From NCBI GenBank assembly GCA_033791605.1, contig JASJGJ010000006.1:1-60794 (forward strand): 60,794 bases of DNA, read 5' to 3'. The stretch comes from Porticoccus sp033791605. Its GTDB lineage: Bacteria; Pseudomonadota; Gammaproteobacteria; Pseudomonadales; Porticoccaceae. This document shows, one piece after another, positions 43,320 to 51,236 of this stretch (its first letter is position 1; each line of letters begins with the position of its first letter). The notes under the pieces are model-generated. The model was not told the DNA's origin, ran no database searches, and saw only the letters and a list, made by a program, of their open reading frames with translations. The position numbers were made by a program, and so were the translations under genes.

Positions 43320-44681
43320 ATGGTTGAAAGTCGGGGCAGCGAGGAGCAGCAACTACCTCATTCTATTGAGGCCGAGCAAGCGGTCCTTGGTGGTTTGATG
43401 CTGACGAATGGTTCCTTTGATACCGTTGCTTCGGTAGTGACCGAAACAGATTTTTTTTCTCAAGATCATCAACTTATTTTTCAAACCATGCGGTCGCTTT
43501 CTGCAGAAAGCAAACCGTTGGATGTCATTACCCTCTCTGAAACGCTACAAAATACCAATAAGCTGGAACAGGTGGGTGGTGCTGCTTATCTGGTAGAGCT
43601 TGCCAATAACACGCCTAGTTCCGCGAATATTGGTGCCTATGCTCAGATTGTTCTAGAGCGTTCAATTATTCGTCAGCTGATAAATGCTGCTAGCGATATA
43701 GTTAAAAAAGGCTACAACCCCCTCGGTTGGGACAGCAGCAAGCTGTTGGCGGAAGCAGAACAAAAACTCTCTGATATTATCGAAAATCGTCCTAAGCAGG
43801 GTGGGTTTCAGGGTGTTAATGAGCTAATAAAAGAAGCCATTGGACGTATTGATGAGCTCTTCAACAGTGATGCTGATATTACTGGGCTTAGTACTAGCTT
43901 TTCTGAACTAGATAGCATGACATCGGGTTGGCAGCAATCAGACTTGGTCATCGTGGCAGGAAGACCCTCCATGGGGAAAACTTCCTTTGCTATGAACATG
44001 GTGGAGCATGCGGTATTGCATCAGGAAAAACCTGTTTTGGTTTTTAGTATGGAGATGCCTGCGAACCAATTGATTATGCGGATGATGTCATCGATAGGGA
44101 AAATTGATCAGACCAAAATGCGCTCGGGTAACCTATCCGAAGATGATTGGCCTAGACTGTCGAGCGCAGCCTCACGCCTTAAGGATCGCCCCCTCTATAT
44201 TGATGATACCCCTGGTATTACTCCGATGGAACTCCGTAACAGGGTGCGCCAGTTGACCCGTGAACACGGTGAGACGGGCATGATTATGGTGGATTATCTA
44301 CAGCTGATGAGTGGTAGTGTCCCCACTGAAAACCGTACCAATGAAATTACCCAGATCTCTCGGGAGTTAAAGAACATTGCTCGAGAGTTTAACTGCCCAG
44401 TCATAGCACTGTCCCAGCTTAGTCGTAATTTAGAAAGTCGCCCTAACAAACGGCCCATCAATTCAGATCTTCGTGAATCTGGTGCGATTGAGCAGGATGC
44501 GGACGTTATTGTGTTTATCTATCGTGATGAGGTTTATAACGAGGAAAGCACAGATAAAGGGACAGCTGAGATCATTATTGGCAAACAGCGGAATGGTCCT
44601 ATTGGTACTTGCCATCTTGCCTTCCTTGGCAAATATACCCGTTTTGAGAATCTCGCTCGAGATTACTTTGCTGACGAATAA
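43320..44681 (+). CDS. dnaB: Replicative DNA helicase DnaB
   Basis: 453-residue hexameric helicase. N-terminal domain (LPHSIEAEQAVLGGLMLTNG), then the RecA-like domain with Walker A AGRPSMGKTSFAMNM (about 216-230), Walker B MIMVDYLQLM, and RDEVYNEES. ATG at 43320 is preferred to GTG at 43317, with AGGTGG upstream. No intein. Confidence 0.96.
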   Translation: MVESRGSEEQQLPHSIEAEQAVLGGLMLTNGSFDTVASVVTETDFFSQDHQLIFQTMRSLSAESKPLDVITLSETLQNTNKLEQVGGAAYLVELANNTPSSANIGAYAQIVLERSIIRQLINAASDIVKKGYNPLGWDSSKLLAEAEQKLSDIIENRPKQGGFQGVNELIKEAIGRIDELFNSDADITGLSTSFSELDSMTSGWQQSDLVIVAGRPSMGKTSFAMNMVEHAVLHQEKPVLVFSMEMPANQLIMRMMSSIGKIDQTKMRSGNLSEDDWPRLSSAASRLKDRPLYIDDTPGITPMELRNRVRQLTREHGETGMIMVDYLQLMSGSVPTENRTNEITQISRELKNIAREFNCPVIALSQLSRNLESRPNKRPINSDLRESGAIEQDADVIVFIYRDEVYNEESTDKGTAEIIIGKQRNGPIGTCHLAFLGKYTRFENLARDYFADE

Positions 44682-44697
44682 ATTGTCGGGATAGAAC

Positions 44698-45543
44698 ATG
44701 CAAATTTTTCACACCATTCAAGGTATTAGAGCATCACTTGCTGAAGCGCGGTTACAAGGTAAACGCATTGGTTTTGTTCCCACGATGGGTAATCTTCACC
44801 AGGCGCATATTGAGCTGGTGAAATTGGCCCAGCAAACAAGTGACATTGTCGTTTGTTCTATTTTTGTTAACGGACTCCAATTTGGCCTGAATGAGGACTG
44901 GGATAAATACCCCCGTACCTTGGATGCCGACTGTAGTAAATTGCGAGAAGCGGGTTGTGACATGTTGTTTCATCCCGATGACAATGAAATGTACCCCAAC
45001 GGCCTAGACTCCCAGACACGTGTTATCTGTTCTTCAATGACGGACCTGCTTTGTGGTGCGAGTCGGCCCGGGCATTTTGAAGGTGTGACGACCGTTGTTA
45101 CAAAACTGTTTAATATTGTACAGCCGGATGAGGCTGTTTTTGGGGTTAAGGATTACCAGCAATTGGCGGTCATTCGTCGTATGGTCGAAGATCTTTGTAT
45201 GCCTGTGGATATTATTGAAGCAGCGATACACCGAGAATCAGATGGTTTGGCCATGAGTTCACGTAATGGTTATCTGACAGCGGTAGAGCGTCCGAAGGCT
45301 AACCAATTGCACGTGAGTTTGAATTGGGTGGCGGAACAAGTTAAGTCAGGGAAACGAGACTTCATGGCTCTTGAAGAAGAAGCCAGTCGGCAAATTGAAG
45401 CAGCAGGGTTCAAGCCGGATTACATCACTGTGTGCAACAGCAAAACACTGGAAATGGCTGCAGTAGATGATGAACGAATTACTGTGTTGGGTGCTATGTA
45501 CACTTCTTCCGCACGATTGATTGACAACGTTACTTTGGAATAA
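44698..45543 (+). CDS. panC: Pantothenate synthetase, with altered motifs
   Basis: 281-residue enzyme that joins pantoate and beta-alanine using ATP, in coenzyme A synthesis. Overall layout is PanC, but three usually invariant positions differ: PTMGNLHQAH in place of ...HxGH, FVNGLQF in place of FVNPxQF, and FGVKDYQQL in place of FGEKD(Y/F)QQL. The catalytic His pair, Lys, Asp and both Gln remain, as do GASRPGHFEGV and DGLAMSSRN. panB is not adjacent. Could be active but divergent, or changed in substrate use. Confidence 0.85.
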   Translation: MQIFHTIQGIRASLAEARLQGKRIGFVPTMGNLHQAHIELVKLAQQTSDIVVCSIFVNGLQFGLNEDWDKYPRTLDADCSKLREAGCDMLFHPDDNEMYPNGLDSQTRVICSSMTDLLCGASRPGHFEGVTTVVTKLFNIVQPDEAVFGVKDYQQLAVIRRMVEDLCMPVDIIEAAIHRESDGLAMSSRNGYLTAVERPKANQLHVSLNWVAEQVKSGKRDFMALEEEASRQIEAAGFKPDYITVCNSKTLEMAAVDDERITVLGAMYTSSARLIDNVTLE

Positions 45544-45572
45544 AAGTTTCCCTTGAATTAGAGGAGTTGAAT

Positions 45573-45953
45573 ATGTTGAGCACTTTGCTTAAAGGCAAGC
45601 TGCATATGGGAACAGTGAGCCACGCGGAGCTTTGGTACGATGGTTCTTGTGCGATTGATTCTGAACTATTAGATCTTGCGGGTTTAAGAGAGTTCGAGCA
45701 AATTGATATTTATAATGTTAACAACGGCGAGCGTTTTACCACGTACATAATTCGAGGCGAGGCAGGCTCGGGAATTATTTCCATGAATGGGGCAGCTGCT
45801 AGGAAGTGTCAGGTAGGCGATCGGGTTATTATTGCCACCTATGCACAATATACAGAAGAAGAAATGGTTAAGCACAAACCAAAATTGGTGTATCTCAATG
45901 CGGATAACCGTGTTGAGCGAGCTTCCAATACAATACCTGTACAAGTAGCATAA
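45573..45953 (+). CDS. panD: Aspartate 1-decarboxylase
   Basis: 126-residue pyruvoyl enzyme that makes beta-alanine for PanC. The self-cleavage site is intact (WYDGSCAID, cleavage Gly-Ser at 24-25), and YNVNNGERFTTYII and NGAAARKCQVGDRVII follow. The ATG at 45573 has GAGGAG 6 bases upstream. 29 bases after panC, so an operon. Confidence 0.95.
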   Translation: MLSTLLKGKLHMGTVSHAELWYDGSCAIDSELLDLAGLREFEQIDIYNVNNGERFTTYIIRGEAGSGIISMNGAAARKCQVGDRVIIATYAQYTEEEMVKHKPKLVYLNADNRVERASNTIPVQVA

Positions 45954-45979
45954 CTTACTGTCATTTATAGGATTTTTCT

Positions 45980-46465
45980 ATGCCGTCATTTGATATTGTT
46001 TCTGAAGTCAATGTAGAAGAAGTGCGTAATGCGACTGAAAATACCCAGCGTGAACTCGCGACACGTTTTGATTTTCGAGGAGTTAATGCCAGTGCAGAAT
46101 ACAAGGATGGTGAGGTAACACTGGCTACAGAGGCAGACTTTCAATGCCAGCAACTCTTGGATATGTTGCGAGGAAATCTGGTCAAACGAAACGTTGACCC
46201 CTATGTGATAGATGTCGATAAAGAGGCGTTGCACAGCGGTAAGACTTTTTCTCTGCAAGTGCGTTTTAAACAGGGAATCGATCAGCCCATGGCTAAAAAA
46301 ATCGTCAAGCTGGTGAAAGATGCAAAGATGAAGGTGCAGGCCGCCATACAGGGTGACAAAATTCGAATTACCGGTAAAAAACGAGACGATCTTCAGGCTG
46401 TCATGGCCTTGGTTCGCGGTGCTGAGTTGGGCCAGCCATTTCAGTTTGAAAACTTTAGGGATTGA
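45980..46465 (+). CDS. yajQ: YajQ family nucleotide-binding protein
   Basis: 161-residue cytoplasmic protein. MPSFDIVSEVNVEEVRNATE, RFDFRGVNASAEYKDGEVTL and IRITGKKRDDLQAVMALVR are family blocks. YajQ proteins bind tRNA/nucleotides, and a Xanthomonas member binds cyclic-di-GMP; whether this one does is not known. Notable given other cyclic-di-GMP genes in the window, but the family is widespread. Confidence 0.93.
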   Translation: MPSFDIVSEVNVEEVRNATENTQRELATRFDFRGVNASAEYKDGEVTLATEADFQCQQLLDMLRGNLVKRNVDPYVIDVDKEALHSGKTFSLQVRFKQGIDQPMAKKIVKLVKDAKMKVQAAIQGDKIRITGKKRDDLQAVMALVRGAELGQPFQFENFRD

Positions 46466-46685
46466 TGAATACTTTCAGTCTTTCTTGGCGCTTTATAAAT
46501 GTTACCTGAGTCAGAGTGAAAGCATGTGACTACCTGAAGATGCCTTTTATCTTGCTCTCTTTTTGTCTGTCCTTACACTTTCTTTTATTGATAGTGCCGT
46601 ACCGGTAGACTTTTGGCGACAAGAATCTTATTCTGCGCCCTCGCTCGTTAGTGCTCAATTTGTGAGCAGTTGAATCACTTCATCT

Positions 46686-48095
46686 ATGTCTTTTTTACAG
46701 CCTAGGTCCGTTTTACAACTTGTGATTGTCGGTTTTTTGGTCGTCGTTGCGCCACTGTGTCTAGCTATTTTATATACAGTTCAAACACTGGGAACATTAT
46801 CTGAAGGTAGTCGTGTTGTGACGACACAGGTGATTGCTTTAAACCGTCATGGCCAAGAATTACAGCGAGACTTGTTGGATCTGGAGCGGAGAGCGCGACA
46901 ATATTTAGCATTGAGGAATTTAGATTTACTGGCATTGTTTAACAATGAAAAAGAATCTGTTTCTATAAATATCAAAGAACTAGGTGTTATATATAATAAT
47001 TTAGATGAAGTTGTTTCTCGGTTGCATAATAAAATTTCTGACCTGAATCCTGAGGCTGTAGATCCTGGGGCAATGGATCAGCTGATCCAGCAGTTTGAGG
47101 CCATTACTCAAGCGAGAGCAGAATTTGGCAACGAACTTCGCGCCGAGGTTGATAGGCGAATTACCGATCAGGCAACAGATGCGGACAAGGTCAAAGATTC
47201 GCTATTGGTCATGGTCTTCGTCATGGCGCTTGCCACATTAATGTTAATGCTATTTTTTAGTTATTGGATTAATCGGCCGATTAAGATGATTGCCAACGAG
47301 ATAAAATTACTTGGAGAGGGCGATTTATCACGTGCCATTAAAATTTCCGGACCACAGGAAGTAAAACTGTTAGGACATGAGTTGGAATGGTTGCGAGGGC
47401 GTCTGGATGATATTGATCAGCAGAAACAAAAATTTCTTCGGCATGTTTCTCATGAACTTAAAACACCTTTGGCAAATTTGCGGGAAGGTGCAGACTTGTT
47501 GGCAGATGAGGTTCCAGGGCCGTTATCGGACAGGCAGGGGGAAATCGTTTCCATTGTCCAGCACAACAGCATAGAGTTGCAGCGACTGATAGAGAATTTA
47601 CTGGATTACAATCAACTCCCTCATCAAGGGATATTCCCAGAGGCTATTGAGTTAGACGTTCTGGTCGCATCGCTGTTGAGGAACTACCACATCAGTGTTG
47701 AGAGTAAAGTTTTGAATGTGTCTCATCATTGGTCTGTTACAGAATGGTTTGCCGATCGTAACAAGCTTAAAATAGCCCTTGATAATGTCATATCCAATGC
47801 GGTGAATTACACCCCGGAAAATGGCTCTATCGTGTTAGAAGCTCGAGAGGAGAAAGGTAAGCTGATTATTGATATTGCCAATTCTGGTATGGCCATCCAA
47901 GAGCACGAGGAGGCACATTTATTTGAACCTTTTTATCAGGGAAGCTCTGTCAGGCATGGACCGATTAAAGGGTCAGGCTTGGGGTTAAGTGTTGCTCAAG
48001 AATGTATGCAGGCCCAGGGCGGCAGTCTCGCGCTGGAAAAACATTTGTCATTAGCAGTATGTTTTAGATTGATATGTCCCTCCTTAGAACATTAA
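46686..48095 (+). CDS. glrK: Sensor histidine kinase GlrK/QseE
   Basis: 469-residue membrane kinase. Membrane segments at about 11-31 and 170-192 enclose a helical periplasmic domain; a HAMP domain follows (YWINRPIKMIANEIKLLGEG). His in RHVSHELKTPLANL (about 252) is the phospho-acceptor. The HATPase domain has NVISNAVNYTP and GSGLGLSVAQ. The order kinase-lipoprotein-sigma-54 regulator is that of E. coli glrK-qseG-glrR. No Shine-Dalgarno is evident. The glmY sRNA that precedes glrK in enterobacteria is not seen. Confidence 0.9.
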   Translation: MSFLQPRSVLQLVIVGFLVVVAPLCLAILYTVQTLGTLSEGSRVVTTQVIALNRHGQELQRDLLDLERRARQYLALRNLDLLALFNNEKESVSINIKELGVIYNNLDEVVSRLHNKISDLNPEAVDPGAMDQLIQQFEAITQARAEFGNELRAEVDRRITDQATDADKVKDSLLVMVFVMALATLMLMLFFSYWINRPIKMIANEIKLLGEGDLSRAIKISGPQEVKLLGHELEWLRGRLDDIDQQKQKFLRHVSHELKTPLANLREGADLLADEVPGPLSDRQGEIVSIVQHNSIELQRLIENLLDYNQLPHQGIFPEAIELDVLVASLLRNYHISVESKVLNVSHHWSVTEWFADRNKLKIALDNVISNAVNYTPENGSIVLEAREEKGKLIIDIANSGMAIQEHEEAHLFEPFYQGSSVRHGPIKGSGLGLSVAQECMQAQGGSLALEKHLSLAVCFRLICPSLEH

Positions 48096-48610
48096 TAGTT
48101 ATTTTTATCTCATCGATTTATATGGTTATCTCCGGCTGTTCTCCGTTTTTATTGTCGAATGGTGTTAATGAGCGCCCCCCACTGATGGTGACAGAGCTAC
48201 AAAGCCTTAATCATTGGTTGGTGATGAGCAAACAAGTCGGGACCATGTCTGTTGAGCAAGTGGTTGTTACCTTGCAGGGGCTTGAGCGGCCAGATGGGGG
48301 TAGTGAGCTGTTTTATTACGGCGCACTTAACCAACAGCTTGATCGTTTTGATGGTTGGATTCAGGCGCGAGATGCCTTTCGGCAGTTGGCAAATGATGCT
48401 CATTTAGAGCCTGGTCTTCGTGAGTTAGCAGGTATCTTGTTGAACCATAATCAGTCACTTATCAATTGGCATGAGCGGCACCGTCATTTACAAAAGGAAC
48501 TGGCTGAAAGTGTTTTGGATCGGGAATTATTAGAACAAAAAATAGAAGCATTAACTGATCTGGAAGCTGTCATTAGTCACCGAAAACAACAGGTCATTGG
48601 CGATGATTAG
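48074..48610 (+). CDS. qseG: QseG-like outer-membrane lipoprotein
   Basis: 178-residue predicted lipoprotein with an N-terminal hydrophobic segment ending in lipobox VISGC (about 19-23). The rest is helical and charged, with a C-terminal coiled coil (HRHLQKELAESVLDRELLEQ). It overlaps the glrK end by 22 bases and precedes glrR by 20. In enterobacteria QseG activates the kinase from the envelope. The name rests on position, lipobox and helical layout. Confidence 0.75.
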   Translation: MSLLRTLIVIFISSIYMVISGCSPFLLSNGVNERPPLMVTELQSLNHWLVMSKQVGTMSVEQVVVTLQGLERPDGGSELFYYGALNQQLDRFDGWIQARDAFRQLANDAHLEPGLRELAGILLNHNQSLINWHERHRHLQKELAESVLDRELLEQKIEALTDLEAVISHRKQQVIGDD

Positions 48611-48630
48611 ATGGGCGGAGACTGTTTGTA

Positions 48631-49971
48631 ATGAAACATAGTCTACTGCTTGTTGACGATGATCCGGGTCTATTGAGGTTGCTTTCGATTCGCCTTGAGG
48701 CGGAAGGCTATATCATACATACGGCCAGTTCAGGTGAAGAAGCAATACCTGCGTTGCGTAACCATAATGTTGATCTGGTTGTCACAGACCTGCGCATGGG
48801 CGGAATGGATGGTATAGAGTTGTTTGGTCAAATCCGCCATTTCTTTCCTGGTCTTCCTGTCATTATTATCTCTGCCCAAGGGACTATCCCTGAGGCTGTG
48901 GCTGCTGCACAGCAAGGCGTTTTTGAGTTTCTCACCAAACCTGTCGATAAAATAAAGTTGCTTGAAGCGATTAAAGCAGCGATATCCCAAAGCGGTGCCC
49001 AGCAAAGCGATAAAACAGAGCCTTGGCGCACACATATCATTAGCCGTAGTGCCGTGATGGAAAGATTGTTAAACCAGGTAAGACAAATTAGCAGTCTGTC
49101 TGTGAATGTTTTAATTACGGGGGAAAGTGGCACAGGTAAGGAGTTGCTTGCGAAGGCAATTCATCAAGCAGGGCAATATCAGGACGGCCCCTTTGTTCCG
49201 ATTAATTGCGGCGCTCTGCCAGAGCAGTTGTTAGAATCAGAGTTGTTTGGGCACGTAAAGGGTGCTTTTACCGGAGCCATTAAAGACCATAAGGGTTTAT
49301 TTTTGGCAGCGGAGGGCGGTACGTTGCTCTTGGATGAAATTGCCGATATGCCTGTGAGCCTTCAGGTTAAGTTGTTGCGTGCGTTACAGGAGCGACAAAT
49401 TCGTCCCATTGGTAGTACGCAGCATATACCGGTTAATGTACGGGTTGTTTCTGCCACCAATGCAAATCTTGAGCAAGCGATGGCAGAAGGGCAATTCCGG
49501 GAAGATTTATTTTACCGGCTGAATGTGGTGAATTTACATCTACCGAATTTAACCGAGCGACCTGAAGACATTCCCTTGTTGGTCCATTACTTTTTGAAAA
49601 AAGCAGGTGCTGATGCACAAAGGATATCGAGTTTCTCTCCAGCAGCCATGGAACTAATGGTTAAAGCACCGTGGCCTGGCAATGTCAGGCAACTTGAAAA
49701 CGTGGTGCAGCAAACTGTGGCGTTATCCACGTCTCAGGTTATCTCTGATGACTTGGTACGAAAGGCATTATCGTTTGATGAAGATACGTCTCTTAGCCTC
49801 AATCAGGCACGACAACAATTTGAGCACGACTACTTGATTAAACTACTACGTATAACCAACGGCTCCGTCACTGAGGCTGCAAAGTTGGCCCAGAGGAATC
49901 GAACAGATTTTTATAAATTACTAAAACGCCACCACATTCAACCTGCTTTATTTAAAGAGGCGTTGGAATAA
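48631..49971 (+). CDS. glrR: Response regulator GlrR/QseF (sigma-54 activator)
   Basis: 446-residue regulator: receiver domain with DDD at 9-11 and phospho-acceptor Asp in VVTDLRMGGMDG (about 53), a AAA+ domain with GESGTGKE, the sigma-54 loop GAFTGA (KGAFTGAIKDH) and TLLLDEIADMP, and a C-terminal helix-turn-helix (VTEAAKLAQRNRTDFYKLLK). E. coli GlrR binds TGTC-N10-GACA; two such sites lie just downstream of this gene. Confidence 0.93.
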   Translation: MKHSLLLVDDDPGLLRLLSIRLEAEGYIIHTASSGEEAIPALRNHNVDLVVTDLRMGGMDGIELFGQIRHFFPGLPVIIISAQGTIPEAVAAAQQGVFEFLTKPVDKIKLLEAIKAAISQSGAQQSDKTEPWRTHIISRSAVMERLLNQVRQISSLSVNVLITGESGTGKELLAKAIHQAGQYQDGPFVPINCGALPEQLLESELFGHVKGAFTGAIKDHKGLFLAAEGGTLLLDEIADMPVSLQVKLLRALQERQIRPIGSTQHIPVNVRVVSATNANLEQAMAEGQFREDLFYRLNVVNLHLPNLTERPEDIPLLVHYFLKKAGADAQRISSFSPAAMELMVKAPWPGNVRQLENVVQQTVALSTSQVISDDLVRKALSFDEDTSLSLNQARQQFEHDYLIKLLRITNGSVTEAAKLAQRNRTDFYKLLKRHHIQPALFKEALE

Positions 49972-50035
49972 AGTCCTTTGTTTTGTCCCGATATTTGAAA
50001 TTTGGTCTATATGGTGGATATCGGGTCGATTGGCT

Positions 50036-50053
50036 TGTCGCTTTTTAGAGACA
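50036..50053 (+). promoter_or_regulatory. Predicted GlrR binding site 1 (perfect)
   Basis: TGTC-N10-GACA exactly (TGTC 50036-50039, GACA 50050-50053), the motif bound by GlrR upstream of glmY in enterobacteria. 65 bases upstream of site 2 and about 190 before the predicted transcription start. Confidence 0.6.
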
Positions 50054-50100
50054 GTTTAACTGACTGATTTATAAATATATTTAAAGTCTACCTCAATGTT

Positions 50101-50118
50101 TGTCGCATTATGCAGACG
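50101..50118 (+). promoter_or_regulatory. Predicted GlrR binding site 2 (one mismatch)
   Basis: TGTC-N10-GACG (TGTC 50101-50104, GACG 50115-50118); one mismatch to TGTC-N10-GACA. Centred about 120 bases before the predicted start, a usual enhancer distance. Confidence 0.5.
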
Positions 50119-50202
50119 AATTCTTCGTTACCCAGCCCTTGTGAAACAGTGCGTTTCAAAATTTTTGCAAAATCCCCTTGATATTTAAAGATATTTTTTT
50201 AT

Positions 50203-50218
50203 TGGCATGTATTTTGTA
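50203..50218 (+). promoter_or_regulatory. Sigma-54-like promoter of the acyltransferase gene
   Basis: TGGCATGTATTTTGTA against TGGCACG-N4-TTGCA: two mismatches, one being T for C in the -12 GC. The -24 GG (50204-50205) to -12 G (50216) offset is exactly 12. The start would be near 50229. The altered -12 lowers confidence; the GlrR-like sites upstream raise it. Confidence 0.5.
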
Positions 50219-50319
50219 ATGCAGCAGATAGAAGGCAGATAGATCAATGCCTGTGAGCACCACGACGGGGCTCTGATTGATGTTATTCGCAATAGGAAGT
50301 AAAAAATTCTGGGGCTTGT

Positions 50320-50931
50320 ATGCAAATTAGTTATGAAATTACTAAAGATTCAAGATTGCTCAATGAGTATTACCAAGTACGTGAACGCTGCTATCAACAA
50401 GAGTTGAAGCTACCCTCATTCGATGGCTCTGAAGAACCTGAGGACCGTGACGGAAATATTTTTGTGGCTAAAAATAAAGATTATTGCCTGGGAGGTGCAC
50501 GCATTACGGATAATGTTGAAGCACTTCTTTCTAATATGTCATTGTGTGATTTGATGTTGAAGTTGGATATGGTGCCAGGGACATGTTGTGCTTGGGAGCG
50601 TCTTGCCGTCTCTCACGAGTTCAGGGATAGTCGTAGTCAGCCCGAATTTTGTGATCAGCTAGTTAGTGCTTCCCGATCATTAGGGTATGACTATGCTTTG
50701 ATGGTGAGTTCTGTGAAAAACGCACGATTTTACCGGTTGTGTCATTCCATGTTGAATATCCCATTTCAGATATGTGGTGAAATAGAATGCGCTCCTTCCG
50801 GAGCTTTTTCTCAGCTTGAACATGTTCTTTCTGTAGCGCAACTTAGACCTGATAACTTTTCTAATGTTGTTGCAGAAAAAGACCATTATTTTTCTCCGGG
50901 GTACCAACCTTACTATGGTGTCGCTGCTTAG
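50320..50931 (+). CDS. LuxI-like (autoinducer-synthase superfamily) acyltransferase
   Basis: 203-residue GNAT-fold protein resembling acyl-homoserine-lactone synthases. The pattern REERCY-type R21xxxY25, the D42/D44 acidic pair, GGARI (Arg61) and WERLAV (Glu93) lie in the order of LuxI Arg24/Phe28, Asp45/Asp48, Arg70 and Glu101. The LuxI Trp34 position has no clear Trp, and the acidic pair has different spacing, so the product may not be a standard acyl-homoserine lactone; N-acyl amino acid synthase is an alternative. No luxR lies nearby. The upstream region has GlrR and sigma-54-like sites. Confidence 0.68.
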   Translation: MQISYEITKDSRLLNEYYQVRERCYQQELKLPSFDGSEEPEDRDGNIFVAKNKDYCLGGARITDNVEALLSNMSLCDLMLKLDMVPGTCCAWERLAVSHEFRDSRSQPEFCDQLVSASRSLGYDYALMVSSVKNARFYRLCHSMLNIPFQICGEIECAPSGAFSQLEHVLSVAQLRPDNFSNVVAEKDHYFSPGYQPYYGVAA

Positions 50932-51236
50932 ATACAAATAGTCTGGATGTGGTCGTCAGCACAACACCGCTGCTGATATGAAGCTACGGGGCAGGATGCC
51001 CCTCATTGATACTTTTCAAGTTTACTTTCTTCCATTGTCGATCTCGTGGTACTAGAAAAACCAAGCGACAATGTCTTGTCGTTTTGTTCACTCCCCTTTT
51101 TGTAGGGAAAATCTTCCCTTATCGATAACTCGTGATTCACCAGTAGGGTGAATATTATGCAAAGGCCGAATGGATACTGGCTCTTATCTCAAGTAATCTA
51201 TGGTTTATAAATAATGTATAAATAAGGGAGACTTCT
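50932..51236 (+). other. Intergenic region before acs (305 bases)
   Basis: No ORF. Two short hairpins stand near the 5' end: TCAGCA/TGCTGA (50956-50961 with 50971-50976) and GGGGCA/TGCCCC (50988-50993 with 50997-51002), without a T-run, so not a clear terminator. A/T-rich sequence with TATAAA near 51205-51220 probably holds the acs promoter, but no certain -35/-10 pair was found. Confidence 0.5.

Larger units (their letters stand above)
49972..50319 (+). other. Intergenic region glrR-acyltransferase (348 bases)
   Basis: Non-coding. It holds two GlrR-like sites (50036-50053, 50101-50118) and a sigma-54-like element (50203-50218). An inverted pair CCCGATAT / ATATCGGG near 49987-50025 with a 20-odd base loop follows the glrR stop. 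An IHF-like sequence on the minus strand at about 50172-50185 (TATCAAGGGG, then A/T-rich) has mismatches to the consensus. Confidence 0.7.

Noticed and set aside
46466..46685. Possible glmY-type sRNA upstream of glrK
   Set aside because: No TGTC-N10-GACA site, sigma-54 element or terminator-like hairpin was found there.
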